From NCBI GenBank assembly GCA_902826025.1, contig CADEDH010000051.1:1-47642 (forward strand): DNA of 47,642 nucleotides, in the 5' to 3' direction. How positions within the stretch are numbered: the first letter of the stretch is position 1; every line of letters starts with the position of its first letter. This document shows, in pieces, positions 1 through 8,460 of the stretch. The notes under the pieces are model-generated. The model was not told the DNA's origin, made no database searches, and saw only the letters and a program-made list of their open reading frames with translations. Origin of the DNA: an uncultured Actinomycetes bacterium (lineage in GTDB: Bacteria > Actinomycetota > Acidimicrobiia > Acidimicrobiales > SZUA-35). Both the position numbers and the translations under genes were made by a program.

Positions 1-65
1 GAGCAGGAATCCGAGGCGAGCCACCCCCGGAATGTACGGCGTTACGAAAGTCAGCTGCAAGCAGC

Positions 66-1430
66 TCACCGGATCTCACTCCCGTCCGGGCGGTAGGTGC
101 GCCACCGCCCGGTGACCGGGTCCCGGCTGATCGAGAAACCCTTCTGCTTCCACCGGTTGTGGAACCCGCACAGCGGCGCGCCGTTGGCGGGGTTGGTCGG
201 CCCGCCTCGGGCGTGGTCGTAGAGGTGGTCGACCTCACAGCGGCTGGTCGGCGTGTCGCAGCCGGGCCATATGCAGTGTGGATGCTGCAGCTGGGCGGCC
301 AGCCGGGCCGAGCCGGTGAAGAGCCGGGCCTTGCGACCGAGATCGATCACGACGCCCCGGCTGTTGATGACCACGCGCCGGACGTGATTGACCAGGCTGG
401 AGAAGAACTGCTCCACCGGCTCCAACGGCACCCCATCGAGGGTCGAGCACCGGTACCGATCGGGATCGCACCACTGGTCACGCTGCACCCCGGGATCGGT
501 CAGCGTCGCCGACCAGTGTGAGTCGAGCGCTGCCGCATCGGCGCCCAACAGGTCGGCGAGGCCGAGGTAGGCCTCGGACGACCAGACGATGTTGTGCACG
601 ATCGGCGGGGCCGAGGTGTCGGCCGGGGCACCGGCGGCGTCGTTGAAGATGCGAGCGAGCGCGTCGGCGCGGCGCTGAGCTTCGCTGCGCTTCAGATCTG
701 AGATCGTGGCCGCATCGCCGAGCCGGGCCCGGGCCTCGGCCCAGTCGGCCTGCCACAGCATCTCGACGTAGTGGTCGAGGATCTCGCGCATCCGGGCGCC
801 CTGGTCGGAGGCGACGTGACCCGAGATATCCCAGACTTTCTCGATGCTGTTGTGGATCAGACGAACATTGCGATTGGCATGGTTGCGTTCGTTGTCTTTG
901 AAGCCGCCATTGAGATCGGTGGTGCGCTCCCAATCAAGCACCTTGAGCTTGAAATCGTCGAACGACATCGTGGCCGCCCAGCGCAGAAACCTCTTCTGCT
1001 GCCCCGGTACATGGTCCTTGATGCGCGGGTTTGCCTGAACCCGGACGAGAACATGGGCATGGTCCAACCCGATCCGACCGGAGCGCAGCGCCGCCGCCAC
1101 CTCGGACAGCTCGCGTAGGCCCCGAACGGCCTTGGCCCGACGGCCTGCCTCCTCCGGCGCAAGTTTCAGCACGTGGCTGGCATGGGCCTTGACCGACCGG
1201 TGCCCGTCGATCCGGTGCAGCCGCCCGGCGTCGATCCGAGCCAGGTTGTCGATCTGGGCGGCGCCGACCATGCGGTGGGCCAGCTCCAGACCGTGCTCGA
1301 TGGCCAGCACGTCGCCATCCTGCTGGGGCTGGTCCAGCTCGGCGGCGAGCTCCCGGACGGCATCGATCAATGCCTCGTAGCGGGCTTTCAGCCGCTCATT
1401 TGCGAAGCATGGTTCCGCCGCTGGATCCAT
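66..1430 (-). CDS. DUF222 / 13E12-repeat HNH endonuclease
   Basis: This 454-residue protein has a long helical N-terminal DUF222 (13E12 repeat) region at about residues 15-330 and a C-terminal HNH domain. The HNH part is visible as CIWPGCDTPTSRCEVDH, then an HARGG turn, then an N-G-A-P-L-C-x2-H-N-x-W-K stretch, so the zinc-type cysteines and the DH and HN residues are all present. The family is very abundant and often multicopy in actinobacteria. Its biological role is not established, though a DNA nicking or cleaving activity is assumed from the HNH fold. The ATG start leaves a 454-residue product, normal for the family. It is divergent from the small genes on its right, and nothing nearby suggests a restriction system. 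Confidence 0.93.
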   Translation of the reverse strand: MDPAAEPCFANERLKARYEALIDAVRELAAELDQPQQDGDVLAIEHGLELAHRMVGAAQIDNLARIDAGRLHRIDGHRSVKAHASHVLKLAPEEAGRRAKAVRGLRELSEVAAALRSGRIGLDHAHVLVRVQANPRIKDHVPGQQKRFLRWAATMSFDDFKLKVLDWERTTDLNGGFKDNERNHANRNVRLIHNSIEKVWDISGHVASDQGARMREILDHYVEMLWQADWAEARARLGDAATISDLKRSEAQRRADALARIFNDAAGAPADTSAPPIVHNIVWSSEAYLGLADLLGADAAALDSHWSATLTDPGVQRDQWCDPDRYRCSTLDGVPLEPVEQFFSSLVNHVRRVVINSRGVVIDLGRKARLFTGSARLAAQLQHPHCIWPGCDTPTSRCEVDHLYDHARGGPTNPANGAPLCGFHNRWKQKGFSISRDPVTGRWRTYRPDGSEIR

Positions 1431-1688
1431 GCTTCAACCCTACGCATGAGGTGTGACAGTGAGGGCACGTTCGATCCCTATCTAGCGACGATTTTGGCCA
1501 GAGATTCCACCTTGCACGATCACCCTCTCCGGCCACCCTAAAGCGCGCAGCAATACTAGGCGATAGATCGACTGAGATCTCATGACCGACGACCTCCACC
1601 CCAGTGAGCAGACGGACGATCGGATCGCCACGCGAGCCCGGATCGGGCTCAGCCTGTTCGTCGTCACGTGCGCAGCAGGATTGGCGCG

Positions 1689-1973
1689 ATGGCGGCTCTC
1701 AGGAAGCAGTGTGTCGGGCACGCCGACAGCATCCACTGGGCTCCAGCTCGACTCGCCCGACGGTTCCGCATGGAGGAGCTACGGATCCCGCTCCATGAGA
1801 TCGGCTCGGTCGAGGTGGCGCGCACCGTCCTTCGGGTCGGCAAGCGTGGCATTGCGACGCTGCACCTCAGATCCGGCCTTCCGATCGACCTGCAGTTGCC
1901 TGACCGCGAGCGGTTCGCCACCGCATGGGCACAGGCGGCGGGCCCCGGCCGATCGCAGCACGTGCAACACTGA
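1689..1973 (+). CDS. Small hypothetical protein (PH-like fold possible)
   Basis: A short gene of about 94 residues. I chose the ATG at 1689 because AGGA lies 8 bases upstream; a GTG at 1668 is an alternative. The C-terminal two thirds alternate charged and hydrophobic residues (IPLHEIGSVEVAR, then GIATLHLRSGLPIDLQLPD), which looks like the beta-rich half of a small PH-like domain that often follows the pattern 'W.P..LARRF.M..L.IP...I..VEV'. No signal peptide or membrane segment is seen. It ends 4 bp before the GTG of the next small gene, so the two are probably coupled. Function unknown. A long frame beginning with the ATG at 1582 overlaps it and is probably not coding there. Confidence 0.6.
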   Translation: MAALRKQCVGHADSIHWAPARLARRFRMEELRIPLHEIGSVEVARTVLRVGKRGIATLHLRSGLPIDLQLPDRERFATAWAQAAGPGRSQHVQH

Positions 1974-1977
1974 CCCG

Positions 1978-2301
1978 GTGAAGTACGTGACCCGCTACGA
2001 GCGGTTCGTGCTGGGCGACTTCCCGATGGTGTGTGCCCGATCCGGGCTACCGGCCACGAAGCTCGTCCCCGTCCAGGCTCGGCGGGCCTCGATGTGGCCG
2101 TGGCTGTTCTTCCCCGGGTTCGCCTTCCTGGCGGCGAGCTGGGTCGGCGACTCGGATCACCCGTGGGGCCTGCTCCCGTTCGCCGAGGGGCAGGTCCGAG
2201 GCGTTACCGCCACCTACGAGAAGCGGATCGGCGTCATCCTGCGGGGCGTGCACCCCGACTTCGTCCGGGCAACGAAGCTGGCCCAGGGCCGAGTGGCCTG
2301 A
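1978..2301 (+). CDS. Small membrane-associated hypothetical protein
   Basis: Encodes about 107 residues from a GTG placed 4 bp after the preceding stop. The protein has a soluble start (YERFVLGDFPMVCARSG), one strongly hydrophobic segment near residues 41-57 (WPWLFFPGFAFLAASWV), and a C-terminal part rich in basic and aromatic residues that ends GVHPDFVRATKLAQGR. The pattern of a cysteine and conserved-looking arginines before a membrane anchor suggests a real protein rather than chance translation. The same frame is open back to 1582, but the upstream part is arginine/serine-rich in the way typical of out-of-frame GC-rich DNA. Function unknown. Confidence 0.62.
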   Translation: MKYVTRYERFVLGDFPMVCARSGLPATKLVPVQARRASMWPWLFFPGFAFLAASWVGDSDHPWGLLPFAEGQVRGVTATYEKRIGVILRGVHPDFVRATKLAQGRVA

Positions 2302-2337
2302 CCCCACCGAGCTGAAGCCGGGTCGTACCCTTGGCTC

Positions 2338-2727
2338 ATGCCGGCACGAGCGAGCACGAGACGGACGCTGATCGCACCGCTGGTTGTCGCCGCCGTGCTC
2401 GTCTGGGCCACCCTCCCCGCATTCGCCGCCGCCGGCCTCGCCCTCGACCATCCGGCCTGGTCAGCCCCCGATGTCGACCCGCCGACCGGGCCCCTGGCTG
2501 CGGACGAGCCGTCGTGGTGGCCGCCCGGCCATCGCTACCGCTGGCCCGGGCAGAGCAGCGGCGAATCGATCGAACGGGTGGACCCGTGGGGATCGCCCGC
2601 CACTGGCCACGTGTGGACGGCCGGTGTGACCGCAGCGACCGGCGTGCTCGCCTGGTGGCTGTGGTGCGGCGCCCGCCCCCTGCTCCCCCACCGGCCCGAC
2701 TTCCACCGGTGGGAACAGATCAGCTGA
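2338..2727 (+). CDS. Two-pass membrane hypothetical protein
   Basis: A 129-residue protein with an N-terminal basic stretch followed by a hydrophobic segment at about residues 10-35 (TLIAPLVVAAVLVWATLPAF), a proline/tryptophan-rich extracytoplasmic middle (PSWWPPGHRYRWPGQ), and a second hydrophobic segment near residues 92-112 before a short basic tail. The first segment could instead be a signal peptide ending in AFAAA. No recognised domain. Its 3' end overlaps by 8 bp, tail to tail, with a small gene on the opposite strand. It is 36 bp downstream of the previous small gene and may share its transcript. Confidence 0.62.
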   Translation: MPARASTRRTLIAPLVVAAVLVWATLPAFAAAGLALDHPAWSAPDVDPPTGPLAADEPSWWPPGHRYRWPGQSSGESIERVDPWGSPATGHVWTAGVTAATGVLAWWLWCGARPLLPHRPDFHRWEQIS

Positions 2728-2899
2728 CGGCCACCGCCCGGCCAGCCGGCCGATCGGCGTACAGGATGTACCCGTCGCCGTCGGGGGTCAGGTAGATCAC
2801 GCCCTCCGCCTGGATCTCGGGCGAGCTGGGCCGCTCGGCGCAGCGCGCCCGGCGGCGGCGCTGCGCCAGAAGCTCCCGAACCGTGTGTCTGCCCCTCAT
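2720..2899 (-). CDS. Small 59-residue hypothetical protein
   Basis: A short gene on the minus strand with an ATG at 2899 and a TGA at 2720-2722. The product begins MRGRHTVRELLAQRRRRARC, a basic amphipathic helix, and ends in a compact beta-like stretch with EGVIYLTPDGDGYILYADRP. The change from a basic helix to a well-formed strand-turn-strand with a D-G-D-G turn is unlike a chance frame and suggests a real microprotein. GGGAG lies directly before the ATG, and an AAAGG lies further upstream. It is the only gene-like content of the gap between the flanking plus-strand genes. No known family is recognised. Confidence 0.5.
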   Translation of the reverse strand: MRGRHTVRELLAQRRRRARCAERPSSPEIQAEGVIYLTPDGDGYILYADRPAGRAVAVS

Positions 2900-3062
2900 C
2901 TCCCGACCGCCTTTCTCATCCTCTTGCCTGCGCTCTCGTCCGACACAGGTTCGACGTCAACCAACCGTCACCGGGTTCCCTGCCCGCTACCACCCCAACC
3001 AGATCGCAATCGAACCGTCACGTGGCGCCCCCGTCGATTCGGGACCCGCCTACCAACCAGAG

Positions 3063-3080
3063 CTACTGCGATCGCAGTAG
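3063..3080. promoter_or_regulatory. Perfect 18-bp palindrome, probable operator
   Basis: CTACTGCGATCGCAGTAG equals its own reverse complement over all 18 bases. It lies 58 bp before the ATG of the ABC ATPase gene, next to a TAGATACAT stretch that is AT-rich for this genome and could be a -10 region. This placement fits an operator for the transporter and two-component operon. The rest of 2900-3138 holds no gene that I can support. Confidence 0.55.
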
Positions 3081-3138
3081 ATACATGACCTGCAGCGGGA
3101 CGATGCCGGCGTAGGCCCCCGAGGCGCACGATCGGTCC

Positions 3139-4128
3139 ATGATCGAAGTCACCAACCTCACCAAGCGATACGGGGCGACGACGGCGGTGGACGACCTGAG
3201 CTTCGCCGTTCGCCCCGGCATCGTCACCGGCTTCCTCGGCCCCAACGGCGCCGGCAAGTCCACCACCATGCGGATGATCCTGGGTCTCGACGACCCGACC
3301 TCAGGATCGGCCACCGTGGGCGGCCGGGCCCTGCGGGACCACCCCGCTCCGCTGGCTGAGCTGGGATCGCTGCTGGAGGCCAAGGCCGTGCACCCCAAGC
3401 GCTCAGCCCGCAATCACCTCCGGGCCCTGGCCGCAACCTCCGGCATCCCCTATCGCCGGGTCGACGAGATGCTCGACCTCGTGGGCCTGACCGACGTGGC
3501 CGACCGGCCCGCCGGCCAGTTCTCCCTCGGCATGGGACAACGGCTGGGCATCGCCTCCGCCCTCCTGGGCAACCCCGCCACCGTCATGCTCGACGAACCC
3601 GTCAACGGCCTCGACCCGGAGGGGATCCTGTGGATCCGGGGCCTCCTGCGCAGCCTGGCCGAGGAGGGCCGCACGGTGTTCGTCTCATCTCACCTCATGA
3701 GCGAGATGGCGCTGACGGCCGAGCATTTCGTGATCGTGGGCCGGGGCCGGCTCATCGCCGACGTGACGGCCCGGGAGCTGGCAGCCATGGCCCCCGCCGC
3801 CGACGTGCTGGTGCGGACCCCCGAGGGCGGCCGACTCCGGGCCGCCCTGGCCCTCGATGGGGTCACCGTGGCCGACGAGCCGTCCACCGCCCCCGACCTC
3901 ACCCCCGGCTACCAGGTCATCGGCTTGCCAGCCGAGGAGATCGGCCGCCGAGCCGCCGGTGCCGGCATCGTGCTCCACGAGCTCGTCACCCGCCGCAACT
4001 CGCTGGAGCAGACGTTCATGGAGCTGACCCAGGGGGCCGTCGAGTACGGCGGTCACGAAACCTCCGCCGCCTTCCCCGCCTCCCCGCTCCCCACCCACCG
4101 TCCCTCGACCAACCGGAAGGCCGCCTGA
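3139..4128 (+). CDS. ABC transporter ATP-binding protein (drug/bacitracin type)
   Basis: A 329-residue ATPase for an ABC-2 exporter. Walker A is GPNGAGKST at residues 34-42, the signature region reads SLGMGQR, as is usual for the bacitracin/daunorubicin subfamily in place of LSGGQ, and Walker B is VMLDEP followed by the D-loop NGLDPEG. The switch histidine is in VSSHLMSEM. The C-terminal ~120 residues form the extra domain found in this subfamily. It powers export together with the permease encoded immediately downstream, whose ATG overlaps this stop codon (ATG at 4128). A sensor kinase and response regulator follow in the same operon, typical of self-regulated peptide or drug detoxification modules. 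The substrate cannot be told from the sequence. Confidence 0.95.
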   Translation: MIEVTNLTKRYGATTAVDDLSFAVRPGIVTGFLGPNGAGKSTTMRMILGLDDPTSGSATVGGRALRDHPAPLAELGSLLEAKAVHPKRSARNHLRALAATSGIPYRRVDEMLDLVGLTDVADRPAGQFSLGMGQRLGIASALLGNPATVMLDEPVNGLDPEGILWIRGLLRSLAEEGRTVFVSSHLMSEMALTAEHFVIVGRGRLIADVTARELAAMAPAADVLVRTPEGGRLRAALALDGVTVADEPSTAPDLTPGYQVIGLPAEEIGRRAAGAGIVLHELVTRRNSLEQTFMELTQGAVEYGGHETSAAFPASPLPTHRPSTNRKAA

Positions 4129-5015
4129 TGCCCGTGCTCACCCCCGCCCCCACCCCGACCGCCACCCCATTCGTGGCCTCCGGCCCCGACGCCGACACTG
4201 GCGCACCGGCCGCCGGCTCCCGGGTCGCCGACCGCTCCGCCGTCGGGGTCACGCCCCGCCGGGTGCTCGCCGCCGAGTGGCTCAAGTTCCGCTCGGTCCG
4301 CTCCAACCTCACCACCCTGGCCTCGGCCGCCGCTGCCACCGTCGGATTCGGGATGCTGTTCTCTGCGTTCGCCGGCTCCGGTGATCAGGTCGGCCCGAAT
4401 CGGGCCGGGGCCGACGCCCTCGCGATGAGCCTGGGCGGGGTCAACCTGGCCCAGATCTTCGTGGCCGTCCTGGGTGTGATGTTCGTGACCTCGGAATACG
4501 GCTCCGGCCTGATCCGCACCATGTTCACTGCCGTCCCCACCCGGCTCCCGGTGCTCGGGGCCAAGGCGGCAGTGGTGGCGGTGGCAACCACAGTGGTGAT
4601 GACAGTGGCTTCGTTCGCCGCCTTCCTCGGCGGCCAAGCCGTCTACGGCGTGCCGGAAGCGGCCATGTCGTTGGGCGACGACGGCGTGATCCGGGCCCTG
4701 TTCGGCACCGGCCTCTACCTCGGCGGCATCGCCGCCATGGGGGTTGCTCTCGGGTTCCTGCTCCGCAGCGCCGGCTCGGCCATCGGGATGGTGATCGGCA
4801 CGCTGATGGTGGCACCCCTCCTCGTGAGGCTGCTGCCCTCGAGCTTCAGCGACCCGGTCAGCCGCATCCTGCCCTCCACCGCCGGCGAGGCCTTCCGCTC
4901 CGTCGCCACCAGCTCGGATCTGCTGTCGCCGGCCGCCGGGGCCGCCGTGTTCACCGTGTGGGTGGTCGGGCTGGTGGGCGCCGCCGCCCTGGCCGTGCGC
5001 CGGCGGGACGCGTGA
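4128..5015 (+). CDS. ABC-2 type transporter permease
   Basis: A 295-residue membrane protein translated from the ATG that overlaps the stop codon of the ATPase gene (TGATG). After a Pro/Thr/Ala-rich cytoplasmic N-terminus of about 45 residues comes VLAAEWLKFRSVRSNL, the amphipathic entry helix seen in ABC-2 permeases. About six membrane segments follow, including LAQIFVAVLGVMFVTSEYGSG, with the T-S-E-Y-G-S-G-x-I-R motif typical of the family. The protein ends with a basic tail after the last membrane helix. It forms the membrane channel for the ATPase. An open frame runs upstream to 3630 on this strand, but it overlaps the ATPase gene and is not coding. Confidence 0.93.
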   Translation: MPVLTPAPTPTATPFVASGPDADTGAPAAGSRVADRSAVGVTPRRVLAAEWLKFRSVRSNLTTLASAAAATVGFGMLFSAFAGSGDQVGPNRAGADALAMSLGGVNLAQIFVAVLGVMFVTSEYGSGLIRTMFTAVPTRLPVLGAKAAVVAVATTVVMTVASFAAFLGGQAVYGVPEAAMSLGDDGVIRALFGTGLYLGGIAAMGVALGFLLRSAGSAIGMVIGTLMVAPLLVRLLPSSFSDPVSRILPSTAGEAFRSVATSSDLLSPAAGAAVFTVWVVGLVGAAALAVRRRDA

Positions 5016-5037
5016 TCGGCGCCCGGTCCGCACTACC

Positions 5038-6267
5038 GTGACCGCCGTGCCCGACCCCACGCCATCGGCCCCGACCGTCACCGGTCGGGGCCGCCGCCCG
5101 GTCACCGCCTGGCTCACCTGGGGCCGGGTCGGCGTGGCCGTCGTGCTGGTGGTGCTGGCGGCCAACGCCCTGGCGGCCCGGAGCGACGGCACCGAGGGCC
5201 GCCTGGGCTGGATCGACGTGGGGGCCGGCGCCATCGGGTTCGCCCTGGTGGTGGCGTCCTGGCGGTGGCGGCCTCGGGAAGCACTGGCCCTGGCTCTGGC
5301 GGTCACCGTGGTGTCGGTGGCGATCGTCGAGCGGCCCACGGGGATCCTGCCCGCCGTGGTGTTGCTCCTGTTCCGGGTGGCGGTGGTGTCGGATCGCCGG
5401 GAGGCACTGCTAGCGGGCGGCGCCACGGTGGCAGTGGTCGTCCTCGCCCTGGTCGTCTTCACCGATGTCGGCCCGACCGACCCGCCCGTGTTCGCCTCGC
5501 TGGCCTGGCCGGCGGCGGCGGTGACCGTGGGTGACGGGGTACGGACCCGACGGGCCTACGTGGCGGCGGTGGAGGAACGGGCCCGGCGGGCCGAGGAGAC
5601 CCGGGAGGAAGAGGCCCGGCGCCGCGTGGCCGAGGAACGCCTCCGCATCGCCCGCGACCTGCACGACCTCGTCGCCCACCGGATCGCCGTGGTCAACGTC
5701 CAGTCGGGCCTGGCCGCCCACCTGCTGCGATCCGACCCCGACCAGGCCGAGGAGGCCCTGCGGGTGGTCCGCTCGTCGGCCCGGTCGGTGCTGGACGAGC
5801 TGGGCCAGATGCTCAGCGTGCTCCGCCAGGACGACGAGAGTGATGCCCCCATCGGGCCCACCCCTGGGCTGGAAGACCTGCCGGCCCTGGTCGAGTCGTT
5901 CGCCGGAGCCGGGCTCGACGTGGTGTGGGAAACCACCGGCAGCCCGCGCCCGGTCAACGACGTGACGGCGCTGGCCGTCTACCGCACGATCCAGGAAGGT
6001 CTCACCAACGCCCACAAGCACGGGGCCGGCACCGCCCAGGCTGGCCTCCGGTTCGAGCCCGACGGGCTGGAGGTAGTGGTGGAGAACCCGATCGCCGGAC
6101 TGACCGGGCCCCGGGAGCGGAGCGATGGTGGCTTCGGCCTGCTCGGCATGAGAGAGCGGGTGTCGGCTGCCGGAGGCACCCTGGAGGTCGGCCCCCAGGA
6201 TCGGCGCTTCGAGGTGCGGGCCCGGTTCCCACTGGCCACATGGACCAACGAAAGAGCCCACCCATGA
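5038..6267 (+). CDS. Sensor histidine kinase (HisKA_3 / NarL-type partner)
   Basis: A 409-residue kinase starting at GTG (a second GTG lies 9 bp later). Residues 25-165 hold about five membrane segments with little extracytoplasmic sequence, so it may be an intramembrane sensor. A coiled linker (about 172-200) leads to the HisKA_3 dimerisation domain, where H209 in RIARDLHDLVAH is the phosphoacceptor. The ATPase domain has the N-box QEGLTNAHKHG and the G-box GGFGLLGMRERV. Its stop overlaps the ATG of the response regulator gene (ATGA). It most likely controls the adjacent ABC transporter in response to membrane damage or the transported compound. Confidence 0.94.
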   Translation: MTAVPDPTPSAPTVTGRGRRPVTAWLTWGRVGVAVVLVVLAANALAARSDGTEGRLGWIDVGAGAIGFALVVASWRWRPREALALALAVTVVSVAIVERPTGILPAVVLLLFRVAVVSDRREALLAGGATVAVVVLALVVFTDVGPTDPPVFASLAWPAAAVTVGDGVRTRRAYVAAVEERARRAEETREEEARRRVAEERLRIARDLHDLVAHRIAVVNVQSGLAAHLLRSDPDQAEEALRVVRSSARSVLDELGQMLSVLRQDDESDAPIGPTPGLEDLPALVESFAGAGLDVVWETTGSPRPVNDVTALAVYRTIQEGLTNAHKHGAGTAQAGLRFEPDGLEVVVENPIAGLTGPRERSDGGFGLLGMRERVSAAGGTLEVGPQDRRFEVRARFPLATWTNERAHP

Positions 6268-6941
6268 TCCGAGTCGTGCTGGCCGACGACCAGGCCCTGA
6301 TCCGGGCCGGCTTCCGGGTGCTGATCGACTCCGCTCCCGACCTGGAGGTGGTGGGCGAGGCGGCCGACGGTGAGGAGGTGGTGGCCCTGGTCCGCTCCAC
6401 CCGGGCCGACGTGGTGCTCATGGACATCCGCATGCCCGGGGTCGACGGCCTGGCCGCCACCCGTGCCATCACGGGCGACGACGACCTGGCCGGGGTCCGG
6501 GTGATCGTGCTGACCACGTTCGAGGTCGACGACTACGTGATCTCAGCCGTGCAGGCCGGCGCCAGCGGGTTCCTGGGCAAGGGAGTGGAGCCGGCTGAGC
6601 TGCTCGACGCCATCCGGGTGGTGGCGGCGGGCGACGCCCTGCTGTCGCCCCGGGCCACCCAGGCCCTGCTGGCGCGGTTCGCCGTCGGGGTCGGCGGGAT
6701 CACCGGCCCGGCCGGGGTCGGACCTGAGCTCGACGTGCTGACCGAGCGGGAGCGGGAGATCATGGCCCTCGTCGCCCACGGGCTGTCGAACGACGACATC
6801 GCCGAGCGCCTCTACCTGTCGCCCCTCACGGTCAAGACCCACGCCAACCGGGCCATGATGAAGCTGGGCGCCCGGGACCGGGCCCAGCTCGTGGTCATGG
6901 CCTATCAGAAGGGCCTGGTCCGCCCCGGCGACACGCTCTGA
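6264..6941 (+). CDS. NarL/LuxR-family response regulator
   Basis: A 225-residue regulator. The receiver domain (1-120) has acidic residues D8-D9, the phosphorylation site D54 in VVLMDIRMPG, and the conserved threonine and lysine in VIVLTT and GFLGKG. The C-terminal LuxR helix-turn-helix (about 155-215) contains LTEREREIMALVAHGLSNDDIA and VKTHANR. The ATG overlaps the stop of the kinase gene by 4 bp, so the two form a matched pair. An open frame continues upstream into the kinase gene, but this start gives the standard family length. The palindrome at 3063-3080 is a natural candidate for its binding site. Confidence 0.95.
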   Translation: MIRVVLADDQALIRAGFRVLIDSAPDLEVVGEAADGEEVVALVRSTRADVVLMDIRMPGVDGLAATRAITGDDDLAGVRVIVLTTFEVDDYVISAVQAGASGFLGKGVEPAELLDAIRVVAAGDALLSPRATQALLARFAVGVGGITGPAGVGPELDVLTEREREIMALVAHGLSNDDIAERLYLSPLTVKTHANRAMMKLGARDRAQLVVMAYQKGLVRPGDTL

Positions 6942-6956
6942 TCGACCGGCCCGGGC

Positions 6957-8453
6957 TCAACCCGCCCAGACCGGGGGCCGTCGACCGGCCCAGGGCCGGG
7001 CCGCTTCCAACTGGGCCGCCACCCGGAACAGCACGTCCTCCCGCCAGGGGGCAGCCACCAGCTGCACCCCGACCGGCAGGCCGGCGTCGCTCCACCACAG
7101 GGGCACCGACATGGCCGGTTGACCCGAGGCGTTGAACGGTGAGGTGAACACGATCGACGGGCCGGCCTTGGCCATACCTGCCATCGGATCGTCCACCGTG
7201 TGTACCAACTCCCCCAGTAGCACCGGCGGGGTGGCCATCGTGGGAGTGAGCAGCAGGTCGGTATCGGCCCACCAGGAGCACAGCCGACGCCGCCATTGGT
7301 CGACCCACGTCACCGACTCCAGGTAGCGGCCGGTGGGGCGGGCCTTGGCTCGCTGAACCATGGCCCAGTCGACCGGCTCGATGTCGGCCTCGGTGAGGGG
7401 TCGGCCCACCACCCGCTCCCAGTGGTCGAAGTCGGCGGCGGCGTGGGCCGACACGATGACGCCGAAATGGCGACGGAACTCGGCCCCCTCGTCGAGGGCA
7501 GCGGGGTGGCGCAGGTCCACGTCGTGGCCCAGCTCGGCCAGGAGTTGGGCGGCGTCGGAGGCAGCCACCACGCAGTCGGGATGGACGTCGTGGAGCTGGC
7601 CCGGGGCCTGGGTGAGCACCCCGATCCGGAGCCGGCCCACCGGGGCGCCGACCTCCCGCCCGTAGGGCCGGGCCGGAGCCGGGGCCACGTTGGCGTCGCC
7701 CGCCTGGGCCCCGGTGACAGCATCGAGGGCGGCGGCCGAGTCGCGCACCGAGCGGGTGATCACGCCCTCCGCCGCGAACCCGCCCCACACCTCACCGTGG
7801 TCGGGACCCGACGGCACCCGACCCCGGGCCGGCTTGAGCCCGAACAGGCCGCAGGCCGATGCCGGCACCCGGATCGAGCCGCCCCCGTCGCCGCCCGACG
7901 CCATCGGCACCATGCCGGAGGCCACGGCAGCGGCCGACCCGCCACTCGATCCGCTGGGTGAGTGGTCCAGGTGCCACGGATTGTGGGTGGCCCCGAAGGC
8001 CAGAGGCTCGGTGGTGGGCAGCGACCCCCATTCCGGGGTGTTGGTCTTGCCCAGGATCAGCAGCCCGGCCCGGCGGAAGCGGGCGGCCAGTTCGGTGTCG
8101 TATGCCGGCCGGTGGTCGATCGCCTTCAGCACCGGCATGCCGGCGCAGTACCGGTCACCTGCTGTGTGGACCATCAGGTCCTTGATCAGGAACGGCACAC
8201 CGGCGAAGGGCGCCGCGGCGTGGTCGACCCCGTCCGGGCGGGCCCGGTCGAGGTCCATGGCCGCCGCCCGGGCCCCATCGTAGAGCGGGGTGATGACGGC
8301 GTTCAGCTGCGGGTTGACGGCCTCTATCCGACCGATGGCGGCCTCCACCGCCTCCAGGGCACTCAGCTCGCCCCGGCGGATCAGTTCCGCCTGGGCGGTG
8401 GCGTCGAGGGAGGCCAGGCTGTCTCCGCCGGTGCCGGTGAGTTCAGTTGTCAT
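6957..8453 (-). CDS. Amidase signature family hydrolase
   Basis: A 498-residue enzyme of the amidase signature family, which hydrolyses C-N bonds of amides with a Ser-cisSer-Lys triad. All three are visible: K91 in PFLIKDLMV, the cis-Ser in SPSGSSGGS (about 169-170), and the nucleophile S193 in GGDGGGSIRVPAS. The length fits the family. It lies 7 bp after an MFS carrier gene on the same strand and is last in a run with a DUF35 protein and a thiolase-like protein, suggesting uptake and catabolism of an amide or aryl-amide. GatA is unlikely, because no gatB or gatC is nearby. Confidence 0.94.
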   Translation of the reverse strand: MTTELTGTGGDSLASLDATAQAELIRRGELSALEAVEAAIGRIEAVNPQLNAVITPLYDGARAAAMDLDRARPDGVDHAAAPFAGVPFLIKDLMVHTAGDRYCAGMPVLKAIDHRPAYDTELAARFRRAGLLILGKTNTPEWGSLPTTEPLAFGATHNPWHLDHSPSGSSGGSAAAVASGMVPMASGGDGGGSIRVPASACGLFGLKPARGRVPSGPDHGEVWGGFAAEGVITRSVRDSAAALDAVTGAQAGDANVAPAPARPYGREVGAPVGRLRIGVLTQAPGQLHDVHPDCVVAASDAAQLLAELGHDVDLRHPAALDEGAEFRRHFGVIVSAHAAADFDHWERVVGRPLTEADIEPVDWAMVQRAKARPTGRYLESVTWVDQWRRRLCSWWADTDLLLTPTMATPPVLLGELVHTVDDPMAGMAKAGPSIVFTSPFNASGQPAMSVPLWWSDAGLPVGVQLVAAPWREDVLFRVAAQLEAARPWAGRRPPVWAG

Positions 8454-8460
8454 CGCCCCG

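Noticed and set aside
4053..5462. A 469-codon open frame on the minus strand opposite the ABC permease and kinase start
   Set aside because: Its product is Gly/Arg/His/Thr-rich with no domain, while the plus strand encodes clear membrane and kinase domains. Long antisense frames are expected at this GC content.
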